From NCBI RefSeq assembly GCF_900142475.1, contig NZ_FRAY01000003.1, forward strand, positions 372,001-436,000: 64,000 nucleotides of DNA, written 5' to 3'. Position 1 is the first letter of the stretch, and every line of letters begins with the position of its first letter. Source of the stretch: Fibrobacter sp. UWH4. GTDB taxonomy: Bacteria > Fibrobacterota > Fibrobacteria > Fibrobacterales > Fibrobacteraceae. A program made the position numbers and the translations under genes. Positions 10,201 through 17,900 of this stretch are shown piece after piece. The notes beneath the pieces are model-generated. The model searched no databases. It saw nothing but the letters and a program-made list of their open reading frames with translations, and was not told the DNA's origin.

Positions 10201-11810
10201 AAAGCTAAAAACCAGCCTGCATCTCCTATACGAACTTCATCAATTCCTTTTGCAAGTTCATGAGGGGATTTGACCCAGCGTCCTAGCAATCTAGTGTAGA
10301 TTTCCAATTTATCATTTTTATTATTACCGACCAAATAATTTGTGCCATCTTCAAGTACACCTTGACCAAAAATTTTTTTCAATTCAAGTTCTTCAACATG
10401 TCCTCTTCCCATGGATTCTTTCCAATACGAATACTCAACCCAGCCACATTTTTTTCCTTTTATGCTATAAAGAGCGCCTAGCGGGTAGGCGGTTTTAACA
10501 CCATCTATTGTTGTTGCGTCTTGAACTTTGGTATAGTATTCATAATTTTCAAAATCAATTTCTTGTTGATCCTTATTATAGAACCGAATAGAATTCAACA
10601 GACGCTTGACGAAAGAAGTTCTCGGTTGCAAGGGGGAATAACAAAATGTGACTTTGCCAATAGGATTATCGTCTTTTTTAGATTTTGGGGGAGCAAACAT
10701 CTCAACTTGAGCCAAGAACTTGCGTACAATTTTTTCTTTAAACATATCATGCGAATCAATTTCGAATTCATCTCCTTGATCATCCTTGTATTCACCTTCA
10801 AATTCGCCCTCGCCCTTATTTTCATATGTAAATTTTACATGACCACCATCAGATGCGTAAACATCTGTAAGATAAGTTTCTTTAGTATATTTTGAGTCAG
10901 AGCTCCAAAATTCAAAAGGGTCATCGTCGCTCTTTCTTATAGTCCCACTAAGGCCTTCTAAGATTTGGTCGTATTTGTAAGTAAGCGAATTTCCTTCTAC
11001 GTCTTGTTCTGTTGAAAGATTCCATGCAACCGGATAAAAAGAAGATTCGCCGCCAAGAGCATTTTCCATAATTCCCAGTGCATAATAATTCTTATTTCTT
11101 TTCACTTGGGGCGTTTTATTTCCTAGCTGAGGGATTAAAGTAACAACCTCTTGTTCATACGGTTTTAACCATATAAGGTCATACTCAGTTGCATTCGGTG
11201 TTGGAGCATACAGGGAGTTAACTTCATCAATATCACCATAGGTATGCACTATACCTTCGGTATCCGTTATCCTCCATCCCTTCACATACTTCCATATAAC
11301 ATCTGCATGACCCGGATCAACATGTTGACCAACAACACGTTCAATTTTCCAATACGGGTTTCCTTCAATAACCCAATATTCTTCGCTTGTAGATGATTTT
11401 GTACCAAAATTGCCAAGCCATTTTGTTTGATCAAAAATTTTATAACGATTTCCCTCAGCTGTAATGAGATAGTAAATATCATCATCTAAAAAAGAATTTT
11501 CTTTACAATCACAAACAATTTGAGCTCGCCCTAACGACCAACCCAAACCGACTATGCCCGAAGAAACATCTTTATTCTGAGTTTCGACATCCTTAAAGAC
11601 ATTTCCAGAATAGGATAGTGTAAAATTGGCTCCAACATGACCAACAGAAATAGAAGCAATCTCTTTTTGCAAGGCAACAGTACCGGACATCGGATTTATG
11701 CCACCCTCTGGACTCATGTACTTGTTAAACGCTCCTGCAACATCTGACGAAAAAGAATTTGTCCATAATGAAAGGGCGAGGATGGATAAAAAAACATTTA
11801 GTTTATTCAT
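4242..11810 (-). CDS. Giant secreted SpvB/TcB-like protein with C-terminal beta-helix-like domain
   Basis: The 2522-residue protein begins with a signal peptide (MNKLNVFLSILALSLWTNSFSS). Residues ~30-100 (PMSGTVALQKEIASISVG, then GIVGLGWSLGRAQIV) match the opening of SpvB/TcB-type and RHS shell proteins. The middle is a very long beta-rich stretch with many W-D and Y-rich repeats (propeller or cage strands, inferred). A Gly/Ser linker (GGNGGSGGGSGNGG) at ~2243-2270 leads to a C-terminal module of short beta rungs (ALADRVTVSGNIFAGSVV; NASIETKVYLNAVVVAPNA) resembling bactofilin or pectate-lyase helices. It lies 15 bp upstream of the RHS gene, as tcB lies before tcC in Tc toxin loci, so the two may form one shell. 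Unlike TcB, it carries its own signal peptide and the extra C-terminal helix. It is clearly AT-richer than the metabolic genes. Precise function unknown. Confidence 0.85.
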   Translation of the reverse strand: MNKLNVFLSILALSLWTNSFSSDVAGAFNKYMSPEGGINPMSGTVALQKEIASISVGHVGANFTLSYSGNVFKDVETQNKDVSSGIVGLGWSLGRAQIVCDCKENSFLDDDIYYLITAEGNRYKIFDQTKWLGNFGTKSSTSEEYWVIEGNPYWKIERVVGQHVDPGHADVIWKYVKGWRITDTEGIVHTYGDIDEVNSLYAPTPNATEYDLIWLKPYEQEVVTLIPQLGNKTPQVKRNKNYYALGIMENALGGESSFYPVAWNLSTEQDVEGNSLTYKYDQILEGLSGTIRKSDDDPFEFWSSDSKYTKETYLTDVYASDGGHVKFTYENKGEGEFEGEYKDDQGDEFEIDSHDMFKEKIVRKFLAQVEMFAPPKSKKDDNPIGKVTFCYSPLQPRTSFVKRLLNSIRFYNKDQQEIDFENYEYYTKVQDATTIDGVKTAYPLGALYSIKGKKCGWVEYSYWKESMGRGHVEELELKKIFGQGVLEDGTNYLVGNNKNDKLEIYTRLLGRWVKSPHELAKGIDEVRIGDAGWFLALDTNGEKKPAYVYQWNGKEWRTVSTPTQYTTKFDSPLDFSDQKVRKLLTGPDYVLSYELDDEGGWGWNDGYLKVDIKWSKWAGTENQSFTINKVDDNDGSGHRIIPLKNHILIVYQKGETLCSGNCLAYKVYNFINGTFIEGQSFGSDLDSENDIVLNNNTLIDAGEGTHFYNYSRVHLYNWNGEKYNRQLKYAFSNTDPADVPAIGDNYYVVRYSDKRFIRIFDFNGSTWSSGYFNKLLKSWSLNSKYYWTGVGGNDFIITTRAYQRKWYTTMHREARVKLIHKKLGTWSDISYDELGNSEHRHFIAGNDWFLEHGKYLSAWIWDGKNWVQEDLKSELDGYKTENIYSLGGNMFAASAPDKGKTKIFYKVNNSFKKSAGAYLVREKKILEPVTDQTISYLYSFLSSTKSTNIIDYDPISNTPLMDVMKVELPNGAGIAERYLCQPSYDGSKENVAVGNVCREVMRGKLNTGIISETRTSFVRDRKNEDLYPVYVDKPSKIVQISRGIKTVTKNTYSKKNGMIQKIEKHIGNRTTEEVYKYLNDFAPTTESGKEILKTIENQNRINVMAGSYSCIPNCNTGMIVSATANGFEKINSQYVITSSWKYAPKKKESRSKVESEIANIAFNGGTTNGNWEPQSHNSRYLNKQVVETEEGPRKIKVASFLENKENGKMFGNAANCGIDEGLMLSGENCNVANWSNCKFEEFSGGYAPDIKEGKELSDYGRFSKKALKLNTQTTLIGTIAKPRKEAYKFSAWMQLTKSNDKLNVSVDGKLFSWDTKPEDLKNAGKWQYIEKIFDMSETSKKKIYLSTSSTSSIYLQDVRILPLKATSTASFWNDEWDKIQTTVDNRGIGSYVKFDNLGRELETYSETAEGDVYLASKTTIVDGNCSAYPNGSDLLKSLKLNGNSVDIPTNGKLSKTYSLSEISVPVEFETLGPNDRFKFSLVPFNADDVWQSPPCCAKLTFPVISFSETKSWMLKIDVEPYGSNVYEFTIKKKENDWVEYGDMTGFANGILPKYQDNFDSSSVLYKDKFSYLRSASFDGNKWEVNDDALFTETVSEFYPASGNKASSSYTYLAYISDGSSFFRYPKVFYKTNSKWNPYNDSQQKIQVNDVKIVEDANKNLVMIYNRELYISDELGENGLPNTELDNSLRAKVWNKSKNDFEDLGSTPVFDKYNTTADLSNKNVSVALGNITEYKTGVIEDGEVFASDITVGPYNKLYVAYLANSKMLSNDELKNSTKNDENSIDALAYSVPFVYIKQLYEASETPSGKQIWAAVSQKNGTPVSYGDVLSWSDNLFDAIDNVKRFKLASDGTDLYLAVMYEMSTSDDEDDENSEVYTVLTVFKGEIKSNYNVNGQTYNRYLKWTTLKDNSINTVYHAKNLDKEREIIAYLNDNDDFDFEVRKLLNDKTVPFIMFRTADNHDDISVISYKDNRWLSIGNPAFAKPQMQQGSTDLGVNKDGNPFVVFQSNNYKQKNRLVGMHYNAKDALDLTLSAFETTDKNFNSSCAFRQYILYYKSKVTGDDFTFKITPKTVSNVKEIQLYNSNGWNKTITDYTSNISIPIADHWNDIEIKIVGTDESSLTYMLKLYKEPPSNPVYGIVSDMAVGSIRPIGFNSYQLDILPTVNDPNLKTIVFDIHFKNGWTLIWGGKEYVAPTTIPILKDELPMKATFKNEKGEEVSLTIRDVTYLDPTFDPSKESWFDPNDEYGGNGGSGGGSGNGGSGSGGSGGGSGNYNDPGIGIVNTDISENVPDVIRSIANAKIYSTGSLALADRVTVSGNIFAGSVVNFGVTTTNNNNIYSGNSVVLRNNAIVNGIYYVNNLELQDGAKYNSATKLSSLVVPVIPTYMVSYGTSDVLVESLQTRNLSAGSYRDFTARNESNIHFEAGDYYFRSFYADSKVNMTFAPGTRIWIAENLRIGNENKLQHNGKIGDLFIYVGQNASIETKVYLNAVVVAPNADVRIPSGGYVRGYIYAKSLDVQPDCTIE

Positions 11811-12111
11811 AAACTGATTCCAAAAAATATTCCTAATGATAAGGAGCTCTTTTATCTGTTTCTAAAAAAAGCAAAGATAAAAAATGTCATCATACATTAC
11901 AAGATGCAATCACTCTATTCTCTTAAATAGCAGAAAATACGGTAACTCGCCATCAATCAAGAATTTACCGCAATACACAAACAAACGAAAAAATAAAATT
12001 ACACAATGGTTTGGCACAATCATTTACATACACTTTGATACTATATATTTCTAAAACATTAGTACAAATATTAGCAGTCATTTTCTATATTGAATTAAAA
12101 AGAGGTAATAA
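11811..12111. promoter_or_regulatory. AT-rich divergent intergenic region between giant protein and FISUMP gene
   Basis: The 301-bp spacer separates two divergent genes and must hold promoters for both. It is strongly AT-rich. No clear TTGACA/TATAAT pair could be assigned with confidence. Near its right end AGAGG (about 12100) serves as ribosome site for the FISUMP gene. No hairpin terminator is visible. Confidence 0.5.
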
Positions 12112-12984
12112 ATGAGTTACAAACTATTTATAGGACTTGCTCTAACAATTTTGTGCGCATGCAGTGACGACACCAGCTCAACTAAGCCTTCTCCCGAAGA
12201 ACCAGAAAATGCATCTTCTAGTTCCATACAAGAAAACAATTCTCTCAGTTCTAGTTCCATAACTGCAATAGAAAGTTCTTCAAGTGTAGAAGTAACCAGT
12301 TCTGCCGAAGAGTCAATGTCTTCTTCAGAAGACTTCGTTCTATCCAGCGATTCTGCACCGGTTTCTAGTTCCAGCAAGGTAACAGCCAGTAACTACGACC
12401 CAGTAACGGGGATTCTTACTGATGAGCGCGATGGGGAAACCTATAAGACTGCAAAGATCGGAACCCAAGTATGGATGGGCGAAAATTTGAGATTTGTTGT
12501 AGAAAAAGGAGAAAACTCCTGCCAACACTTTGATAATGACATTTCTGATTCTATCGCAAAAAAATTTGGACGTCACTACTCATGGATTGCTGCTGCTCAG
12601 CTTCCTTGCGAGTATGACACCCTATGGGCATTCTCAGGCGACAACTCAATTATTAAGGAACCTCATCAGGGAATCTGTCCCAGTGGTTGGCACATACCAA
12701 CACGCGATGAATGGCAAACTCTACTGAGCACGGTTCCTCTACAAAGTATTCTGTCTACCGAATGGAAAAAAACTTTGCATGGCTATGAGGGAACCGATGA
12801 TTACGGATTTTCCCTCAATCGTGGTCGATTTGAGGTTGAGGACTACCAGGAATTCCTCATTCTTAACGAGCGGGCCATTGATAAAAACTATAGTATAGCA
12901 ATTTACCATGATGAGAACCCGGTTCATTTAGTGACTTCGCCCAAATTTTATAGTGGCGCTTATCTTCGTTGCTTAATGGACTAA
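12112..12984 (+). CDS. FISUMP-domain lipoprotein
   Basis: The protein has 290 residues with a short lipobox signal (LTILCAC followed by SDD), so it is probably lipid-anchored and exported. Residues ~20-95 are a low-complexity Ser/Glu linker typical of Fibrobacter surface proteins. Residues ~100-290 are a FISUMP domain: TYKTAKIGTQVWMGENLRF, then GICPSGWHIPTRDEWQTLL, ending GAYLRCLMD. The family is greatly expanded in Fibrobacter, and its biochemical role is unknown. The start at 12112 has AGAGG upstream. A strong terminator follows. It is transcribed divergently from the RHS-type gene pair. Confidence 0.9.
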   Translation: MSYKLFIGLALTILCACSDDTSSTKPSPEEPENASSSSIQENNSLSSSSITAIESSSSVEVTSSAEESMSSSEDFVLSSDSAPVSSSSKVTASNYDPVTGILTDERDGETYKTAKIGTQVWMGENLRFVVEKGENSCQHFDNDISDSIAKKFGRHYSWIAAAQLPCEYDTLWAFSGDNSIIKEPHQGICPSGWHIPTRDEWQTLLSTVPLQSILSTEWKKTLHGYEGTDDYGFSLNRGRFEVEDYQEFLILNERAIDKNYSIAIYHDENPVHLVTSPKFYSGAYLRCLMD

Positions 12985-13010
12985 ATAAGAATCTGAGAAT
13001 CCAAAGAAAA

Positions 13011-13038
13011 ATGACCTGTAACACAGGTCATTTTTTTT
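13011..13038 (+). terminator. Rho-independent terminator after FISUMP gene
   Basis: ATGACCTGT pairs perfectly with ACAGGTCAT (9 bp) around an AAC loop, followed by eight T. Confidence 0.9.
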
Positions 13039-13082
13039 AAAAGAACCGCGGCCCGCTGAAAGCTAGTCGCATATTTCGTTAT

Positions 13083-13122
13083 AAAAAAATCCCCGCCACC
13101 ATCGCTGGTAGCAGGGATTTTT
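13083..13122 (-). terminator. Terminator of pckG
   Basis: On the minus strand, AAAAATCCCTGCTACC and GGTGGCGGGGATTTTTTT form a long stem with two mismatches and an AGCGAT loop, ending in a T run. An A run on the other side makes it potentially bidirectional. It lies about 180 nt past the pckG stop, after the palindrome chain. Confidence 0.85.
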
Positions 13123-13304
13123 AAAGTTCCTTAAGGAAACTTATTATGCGTTGCGCTCTACGAGCGCAGGCATATCGGCTCGGAAATGGGAACAAACGAG
13201 TTTGTTCCCGCTTCACTCGCCTTATTGGACTGCTTTGCAGTCCGTTGTTCTACGCCTCGGTCATGGTCTAGCAAGCTAGACCGCGACTCTCGGCTTGCGA
13301 ACAA
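13123..13304 (-). repeat. pckG 3'-UTR: chain of small hairpins including the CTTG-loop element
   Basis: Read with pckG, the 3'-UTR holds consecutive short palindromes: GGTCTAG-CTTG-CTAGACC flanked by GAGAGTCGC and ATGACCGAG (13256-13293), then GGACTGC-AAA-GCAGTCC, then GGGAACAAACTCGTTTGTTCCC as one arm pair, then GCGCTC-GTA-GAGCGC followed by AACGCATA. The last hairpin and its AACGCATA tail recur after glgC. No coding frame is convincing here. Confidence 0.8.
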
Positions 13305-15167
13305 TTATGCCTTATTCAGACGATCCTGGATCATGTCGATGATTTCGGAGAGTTCCTTCGGGAGGTGCTTGCCGAACTTCGGATAGTGGTTTTCCTTAAC
13401 GTCAGCGAGTTCCTTCTTCCAGCCTTCCACGTCAACCTTCGTGATCTGCGGGAGAGTTTCCTTATAGTAGTCAGCGAGACCATCAGTATTGATGGCGCCT
13501 TCCTTCGGCATGTAACCGATCGGAGTTTCGACAGCGTTGTCAACACCGTTGCAGCGGTCGAAGATCCAAGCGAGCACGCGGCTGTTGTCGCCGTAACCCG
13601 GCCACATGAAGCCACCCGGAAGCTTTTCGTTGTTGGCATCCTTGCGGAACCAGTTCACGTAGAAGATCTTCGGAAGCTTGTCTTCAGTGGACTTCTGACC
13701 GATTTCGATCCAGTGCTTGAAGTAGTCGCCCATGTTGTAGCCGCAGAACGGGAGGATGGCGAACGGGTCGCGACGGATCTTACCGACCTGAGAGGCGTCA
13801 ATCGTAGAGGCAGCGGTGATTTCGGAACCCACGATGGAGCCGAGGAACACGCCGTGGTTCCAGCTGAGGGACTGGTGGACCAGAGGAATGGTGGACGGAC
13901 GACGGCCACCGAAGAGGATTGCAGAGATAGGCACGCCTGCCGGATCTTCCCATTCCTTAGCAATGCACGGGCACTGCTTGGCCGGAGCGGTGAAGCGAGC
14001 GTTCGGGTGAGCCATTTCTTCGCCCTTAGGAGCCTTGTCCTTCGGGAGAGCGTCACGGGTCTTGCCCTTCCAGTCAACGAGCTTGCCCTTAGCCGGGTAG
14101 CCGATGCCTTCCCACCACACGTCGCCGTCTTCAGTGAGGGCGCAGTTGGTGTAAATGGTGTTCTTTTCTGCAGAGATAAGAGCGTTCTTGTTGGATTCTG
14201 CAGAGGTGCCCGGAGCAACGCCGAAGAAGCCGGCTTCCGGGTTGATAGCGTAGAGACGGCCATCCTTACCAAACTTCATCCATGCAATGTCGTCACCGAT
14301 GGTTTCGACCTTCCAGCCCGGGATAGTCGGGATGAGCATGGCGAGGTTCGTCTTACCGCAAGCAGACGGGAATGCGCCAGTCACGTACTTGACTTCGCCC
14401 TTCGGGTTGGTGAGCTTGAGGATGAGCATGTGTTCAGCGAGCCAGCCTTCGTCGCGAGCGAGAACGGTAGCGATACGGAGAGCGAAGCACTTCTTACCGA
14501 GAAGGGCGTTTCCACCGTAGCCCGAACCGTAGGACCAAATGAGGCGTTCTTCGGGGAACTGAGTGATGTACTTGTATTCAACGTCAGCGCAGGGCCAGAT
14601 GCCGTTGTCGCTTTCGCATTCGCGGAGCGGCTTACCAACGGAGTGGAGGCACGGAACGAAGTCAGCGTTCGGGTCTGCATTGAAGATATCGAGAACCTTC
14701 TTGCCGGCGCGAGTCATGATGTCCATGTTGAGAACGACGTATTCGGAGTCCGTGACTTCGATACCGTTCTTAGAAATCGGGGAGCCGAGCGGGCCCATGC
14801 AGAACGGGATCACGTACATGGTACGACCGTGCATACAACCCTTGTAGAGCTTACGCATCGTCTGCTTAAGTTCAGACGGGTCGATCCAGTGGTTGGTCGG
14901 ACCTGCATCTTCTTCCTTCACAGAGGAAATGAAGGTACGGGATTCGACGCGGGCCACGTCAGACGGAAGAGAACGGAACAAGTAGCAGTTTTCCTTCTTG
15001 GCAAGCTTTGTGGCGAGGCCGGCCTTGACGCACTTCTGCATGAGGGCATCGTATTCTTCCTGGGTGCCGTCAACGACAACGACGTTGTCCGGTTCGCACA
15101 TGGCGATCATTTCATTCACCCAAGTACTGATCTTCGGGTGCTTGATATCGTTAAGAGTAAGACTCAT
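13305..15167 (-). CDS. pckG: Phosphoenolpyruvate carboxykinase (GTP)
   Basis: The 620-residue enzyme interconverts oxaloacetate + GTP and PEP + CO2 + GDP. In Fibrobacter the reaction is expected to run towards oxaloacetate during succinate formation. The length and sequence fit the GTP class: the kinase-1a loop [13 protein letters not shown] (~residue 267) carries the reactive Cys, [10 protein letters not shown] (~295) is the Mg site, and [15 protein letters not shown] sits in the substrate region. The start has GGAG 9 nt upstream. The gene diverges from glgC across a 261-bp A/T-tract spacer. Its 3'-UTR carries the hairpin chain and a terminator. Strong codon bias opens a long antisense frame, which is not a gene. 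Confidence 0.98.
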   Translation of the reverse strand: MSLTLNDIKHPKISTWVNEMIAMCEPDNVVVVDGTQEEYDALMQKCVKAGLATKLAKKENCYLFRSLPSDVARVESRTFISSVKEEDAGPTNHWIDPSELKQTMRKLYKGCMHGRTMYVIPFCMGPLGSPISKNGIEVTDSEYVVLNMDIMTRAGKKVLDIFNADPNADFVPCLHSVGKPLRECESDNGIWPCADVEYKYITQFPEERLIWSYGSGYGGNALLGKKCFALRIATVLARDEGWLAEHMLILKLTNPKGEVKYVTGAFPSACGKTNLAMLIPTIPGWKVETIGDDIAWMKFGKDGRLYAINPEAGFFGVAPGTSAESNKNALISAEKNTIYTNCALTEDGDVWWEGIGYPAKGKLVDWKGKTRDALPKDKAPKGEEMAHPNARFTAPAKQCPCIAKEWEDPAGVPISAILFGGRRPSTIPLVHQSLSWNHGVFLGSIVGSEITAASTIDASQVGKIRRDPFAILPFCGYNMGDYFKHWIEIGQKSTEDKLPKIFYVNWFRKDANNEKLPGGFMWPGYGDNSRVLAWIFDRCNGVDNAVETPIGYMPKEGAINTDGLADYYKETLPQITKVDVEGWKKELADVKENHYPKFGKHLPKELSEIIDMIQDRLNKA

Positions 15168-15359
15168 TATGAGCTCCTATTGGGTTTAACGTTTGTTTCG
15201 ATAATTTCGAACGCGGTAAAATCTACAAAAATAATTTACAGATTGCAGGGGGATTTTTAAAAATTTGACCAAAAAACACCCGTCATCCTCCACACGCAGT
15301 CCGCCCTCCCCCATAAAAAAATTTTTTTTGCGATTTTTTTTGCTTTTTTGATAAAAAAG

Positions 15360-15389
15360 TTTACATTTTCGTCAAAAAATACATAAATT
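15360..15389 (+). promoter_or_regulatory. Putative glgC promoter
   Basis: TTTACA at 15360-15365 and TAAATT at 15384-15389 with an 18-nt spacer (ATAAAT gives 17). The -10 box continues into AGGCTTG, the same downstream signature seen at the tRNA-Asp and 30943 promoters. It lies about 40 nt before the glgC start. Confidence 0.55.
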
Positions 15390-15428
15390 AGGCTTGTGTA
15401 TACAAAAAAGTAAACCTCAAGAGGTTAT

Positions 15429-16679
15429 ATGAGTTGGTCTTATTCTAGGGAACATCAAAAAAATATTCTTTGTATGATTATGGCGGGCGGCCAAGGAAGC
15501 CGTCTGCAACCCCTCACCCGCGACCGCGCCAAACCGGCTGTTCACTTTGGCGGAACCTATCGTATTATTGACTTTGTTCTGAACAACTTTATCAACTCCG
15601 GCATCTTCAAAATCAAGGTGCTCACGCAGTTCAAGAGCGATTCCCTGAACAAGCATATTTCGGCAGCCTGGAATCTGAACGCAAGCCTCGACCAGTATGT
15701 GGACCTGGTGCCTGCCCAGATGCGCACTGGCGATGACTGGTATAAGGGGACCGCCGACGCCATTTTCCAGAACATCAACCTCATTACCGACGAACGCCCG
15801 GACCTCGTGGCTATTTTCGGTGGCGACCATATTTATAAGATGGACATCAACCAGATGATTGATTTCCACCTGAGCCGCGCCGCTCTCTTGACTATCGCCG
15901 CCATTCCGGTGCCGGTTTCCGAGGCGCGTGAATTCGGTATTATTGAAGTTGACGCCGATAACCGCATGATCGGTTTCGAAGAAAAACCCAAGAACCCGAA
16001 AGAAATGCCCGGCAATCCCGGCTACTGCCTCGCGAGCATGGGCAACTATATCTTTACGAGCAAGTTCCTGGTGCGCGAACTCCTGAAGGGAGCCGAAAAT
16101 GGGGCTACCGACTTTGGCAAGCACATCATTCCGAGCCTGTACAAGGACTACCCTGTTTACGTGTACGACTTCAATACCAATATAGTGCGTGGCGAACAGG
16201 CCAGCACCAAGGGCTACTGGCGCGATGTGGGCACTCTTGACGCCTTCTTCGAAGCGAACATGGACCTCTGCTCCGAGAATCCTCCGTTCGACCTTTATAA
16301 TAACTATTGGCCGATTCGTACCTTCAACTGGAACCAGCCGCCTGCAAGGTTCTTCGCCGGCGACGGTGATTCGCATCAGGGGGCAGCAATCGATTCCATC
16401 GTGTCTTCGGGCTGTATCATTGGTGGCGGTACCGTTGTCAAGAGCATCCTCTCCCCCGGCGTGACCATCCAGAAGGACGCCCTCGTCGAGGAATCGATTC
16501 TTTTCCCGAATGTGACCATCGGTCCGGGAGCCAAGGTGCGCCGAGCCATTATCGAAAAGGGCCTGCACATTCCGGCGGGTTTCCAGATTGGCTACGACCT
16601 GGAACGCGACAGGAAGCTTTTCCACGTGACCGAATCCGGCATCGTCGTCCTCGCTAAGGATACGATCATTAAAGCGTAG
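15429..16679 (+). CDS. glgC: Glucose-1-phosphate adenylyltransferase
   Basis: The 416-residue enzyme makes ADP-glucose from ATP and glucose-1-phosphate for glycogen synthesis. Motifs: MAGGQGSRLQPLT (nucleotide loop, ~18-30), AKPAVHFGGTYRIIDF (activator/substrate region, ~36-52), IFGGDHIYKMD (metal site), GFEEKP (sugar-phosphate site), and the C-terminal left-handed beta-helix with hexapeptide rungs (IGGGTVVKSILSPGVTI). AGAGG precedes the ATG by 4 nt. Its neighbour is pckG, transcribed divergently. Five nt past the stop begins a CTTG-loop hairpin element, followed by a terminator. Confidence 0.97.
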   Translation: MSWSYSREHQKNILCMIMAGGQGSRLQPLTRDRAKPAVHFGGTYRIIDFVLNNFINSGIFKIKVLTQFKSDSLNKHISAAWNLNASLDQYVDLVPAQMRTGDDWYKGTADAIFQNINLITDERPDLVAIFGGDHIYKMDINQMIDFHLSRAALLTIAAIPVPVSEAREFGIIEVDADNRMIGFEEKPKNPKEMPGNPGYCLASMGNYIFTSKFLVRELLKGAENGATDFGKHIIPSLYKDYPVYVYDFNTNIVRGEQASTKGYWRDVGTLDAFFEANMDLCSENPPFDLYNNYWPIRTFNWNQPPARFFAGDGDSHQGAAIDSIVSSGCIIGGGTVVKSILSPGVTIQKDALVEESILFPNVTIGPGAKVRRAIIEKGLHIPAGFQIGYDLERDRKLFHVTESGIVVLAKDTIIKA

Positions 16680-16684
16680 GAGGC

Positions 16685-16760
16685 GAGTGTCGCGGGAAAG
16701 CTTGCTTTCCCATGACCGAGTCGACGAAGCTTGCGCTCGAAGAGCGCAACGCATAGTTGT
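16685..16760 (+). repeat. CTTG-loop hairpin element after glgC
   Basis: GAGTGTCGC, stem GGGAAAG / CTTTCCC around CTTG, then ATGACCGAG (16685-16720). A second hairpin GCGCTC-GAA-GAGCGC with AACGCATA follows and matches the pckG 3'-UTR copy. Confidence 0.85.
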
Positions 16761-16780
16761 TAAAGATAACAAGCATTAGA

Positions 16781-16810
16781 AAAGTCCCGGTCATGAACCG
16801 GGACTTTAAA
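16781..16810 (+). terminator. Terminator after glgC
   Basis: AAAGTCCCGGT pairs with ACCGGGACTTT (11 bp, loop CATGA) with flanking A and T runs. It can also serve the convergent lipoprotein gene. Confidence 0.85.
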
Positions 16811-16831
16811 CTTTTTCCAATTAATGGACGA

Positions 16832-17668
16832 TTAGAAATTACCAAAGTCTAAATCCGGCACCCATTCACCGCCTGTGCAGACCATCGGCATCGTTATTTC
16901 GTTGATTTCAAGATTCTTCTTGGCACCTTCCGGGGCACAAGCATTAGCTTCCTCGTCTTCGGCCCATTGGCCATCTTTGCAAACGCGCTTCATCGTTATT
17001 CCACCCAAGTCCACTTCCTGGGTTTCGCCCTCCTTGCAAGACTGATCGGCTTCCCATACGCCATCCTTACAAACCATCTTTGTCGAATAGCTCTTTCCAT
17101 TCAAGGTCACGGACGTATCCTTGGTGGCGCCTTCAGTTTCGCAGGAATTGTCGACTTCATTAAGGTCTTCGTCATAAGTCCATTCGCCTTCTTCGCAAAC
17201 CAGCTTAACCGGCAGAGAAATGCCATTCATCGAGAAGGTCGTATCCTTAATAGCGCCTTCTTCGGAACATGCAAGCAAACTCTTGTCAATAGACCATTCG
17301 CCGTCCTGGCAAACAAGTTCAAGCGAAACACCCATATAGGAGGTCATTTCTTTCGCACCTTCCTGATCGCAGGAAGCACCCAATGCGGCAACAGAGCCTT
17401 CTTCGCTAGAAGAGCTTACGCCGCTCTGGGATTCATTAGAAGTCGGATTAGCGGCCTTGGATTCGCTGGACTGGATGTCGTTACCCTTGGATTCGCTAGA
17501 GTTGATTTTTTCACCACCCTGGGCGTCGCTGGATTCCGTCACGGAAGCGCTGGATGCCGGCTCTGCATTTTCCTTCGGGGCTGCCGGGGAAGATTCATCG
17601 TCACAAGCCACCATGAGGCCGAAAGAGGCAGAAAGGGTAAGGGCCAAAGCCATTTTTTTCAAATTCAT
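16832..17668 (-). CDS. Lipoprotein with five Cys-containing tandem repeats
   Basis: The 278-residue protein has a lipobox signal (SFGLMVAC followed by DDE) and a Ser/Glu-rich linker to ~95. It then has about five repeats of ~40 residues, each with a Cys near EGA, a short NG-containing hydrophobic strand, and a second Cys before an acidic DGEW/GEW motif (LVCQDGEWSID, LVCEEGEWTYD, MVCKDGVWEAD, RVCKDGQWAED, MVCTGGEWVPD). The two Cys per repeat suggest one disulfide per unit outside the cytoplasm (inference). The pattern resembles the long repeat array in the 22623-25781 lipoprotein. It is monocistronic and convergent with glgC. Function unknown. Confidence 0.85.
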   Translation of the reverse strand: MNLKKMALALTLSASFGLMVACDDESSPAAPKENAEPASSASVTESSDAQGGEKINSSESKGNDIQSSESKAANPTSNESQSGVSSSSEEGSVAALGASCDQEGAKEMTSYMGVSLELVCQDGEWSIDKSLLACSEEGAIKDTTFSMNGISLPVKLVCEEGEWTYDEDLNEVDNSCETEGATKDTSVTLNGKSYSTKMVCKDGVWEADQSCKEGETQEVDLGGITMKRVCKDGQWAEDEEANACAPEGAKKNLEINEITMPMVCTGGEWVPDLDFGNF

Positions 17669-17900
17669 ACAGAACTCCTTTTGATTTGTTTACATAAAAG
17701 ATGTATTTTTGTGACATCTTTTTCAATGAGAAATTCATAAAAAATGTTGCAGAAAAGAAACAATTAAATCGGATTGGTTCATCACTGCCATTTTTTTCTT
17801 GAATTACGCATTTTTTCAAAAAATTTTCTGTTTTTTTTGTCGAAATCTATGTAATTTTATTCTCGGATTTTTAATTCAACCCAATATTGGAGATACACAC

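Noticed and set aside
13365-15260. 631-codon open frame antisense to pckG
   Set aside because: It mirrors the codon bias of pckG (C/G-rich third positions remove antisense stops), shows no recognisable domain and has no ribosome site.
15417-16772. 451-codon open frame antisense to glgC
   Set aside because: Shadow of glgC codon bias, with no start signal and no family resemblance.
17799-17900. 34-residue N-terminal extension of nifJ
   Set aside because: Phe/Asn-rich translation of an A/T promoter region. ATG 17901 has GGAGA and gives the usual family N-terminus.
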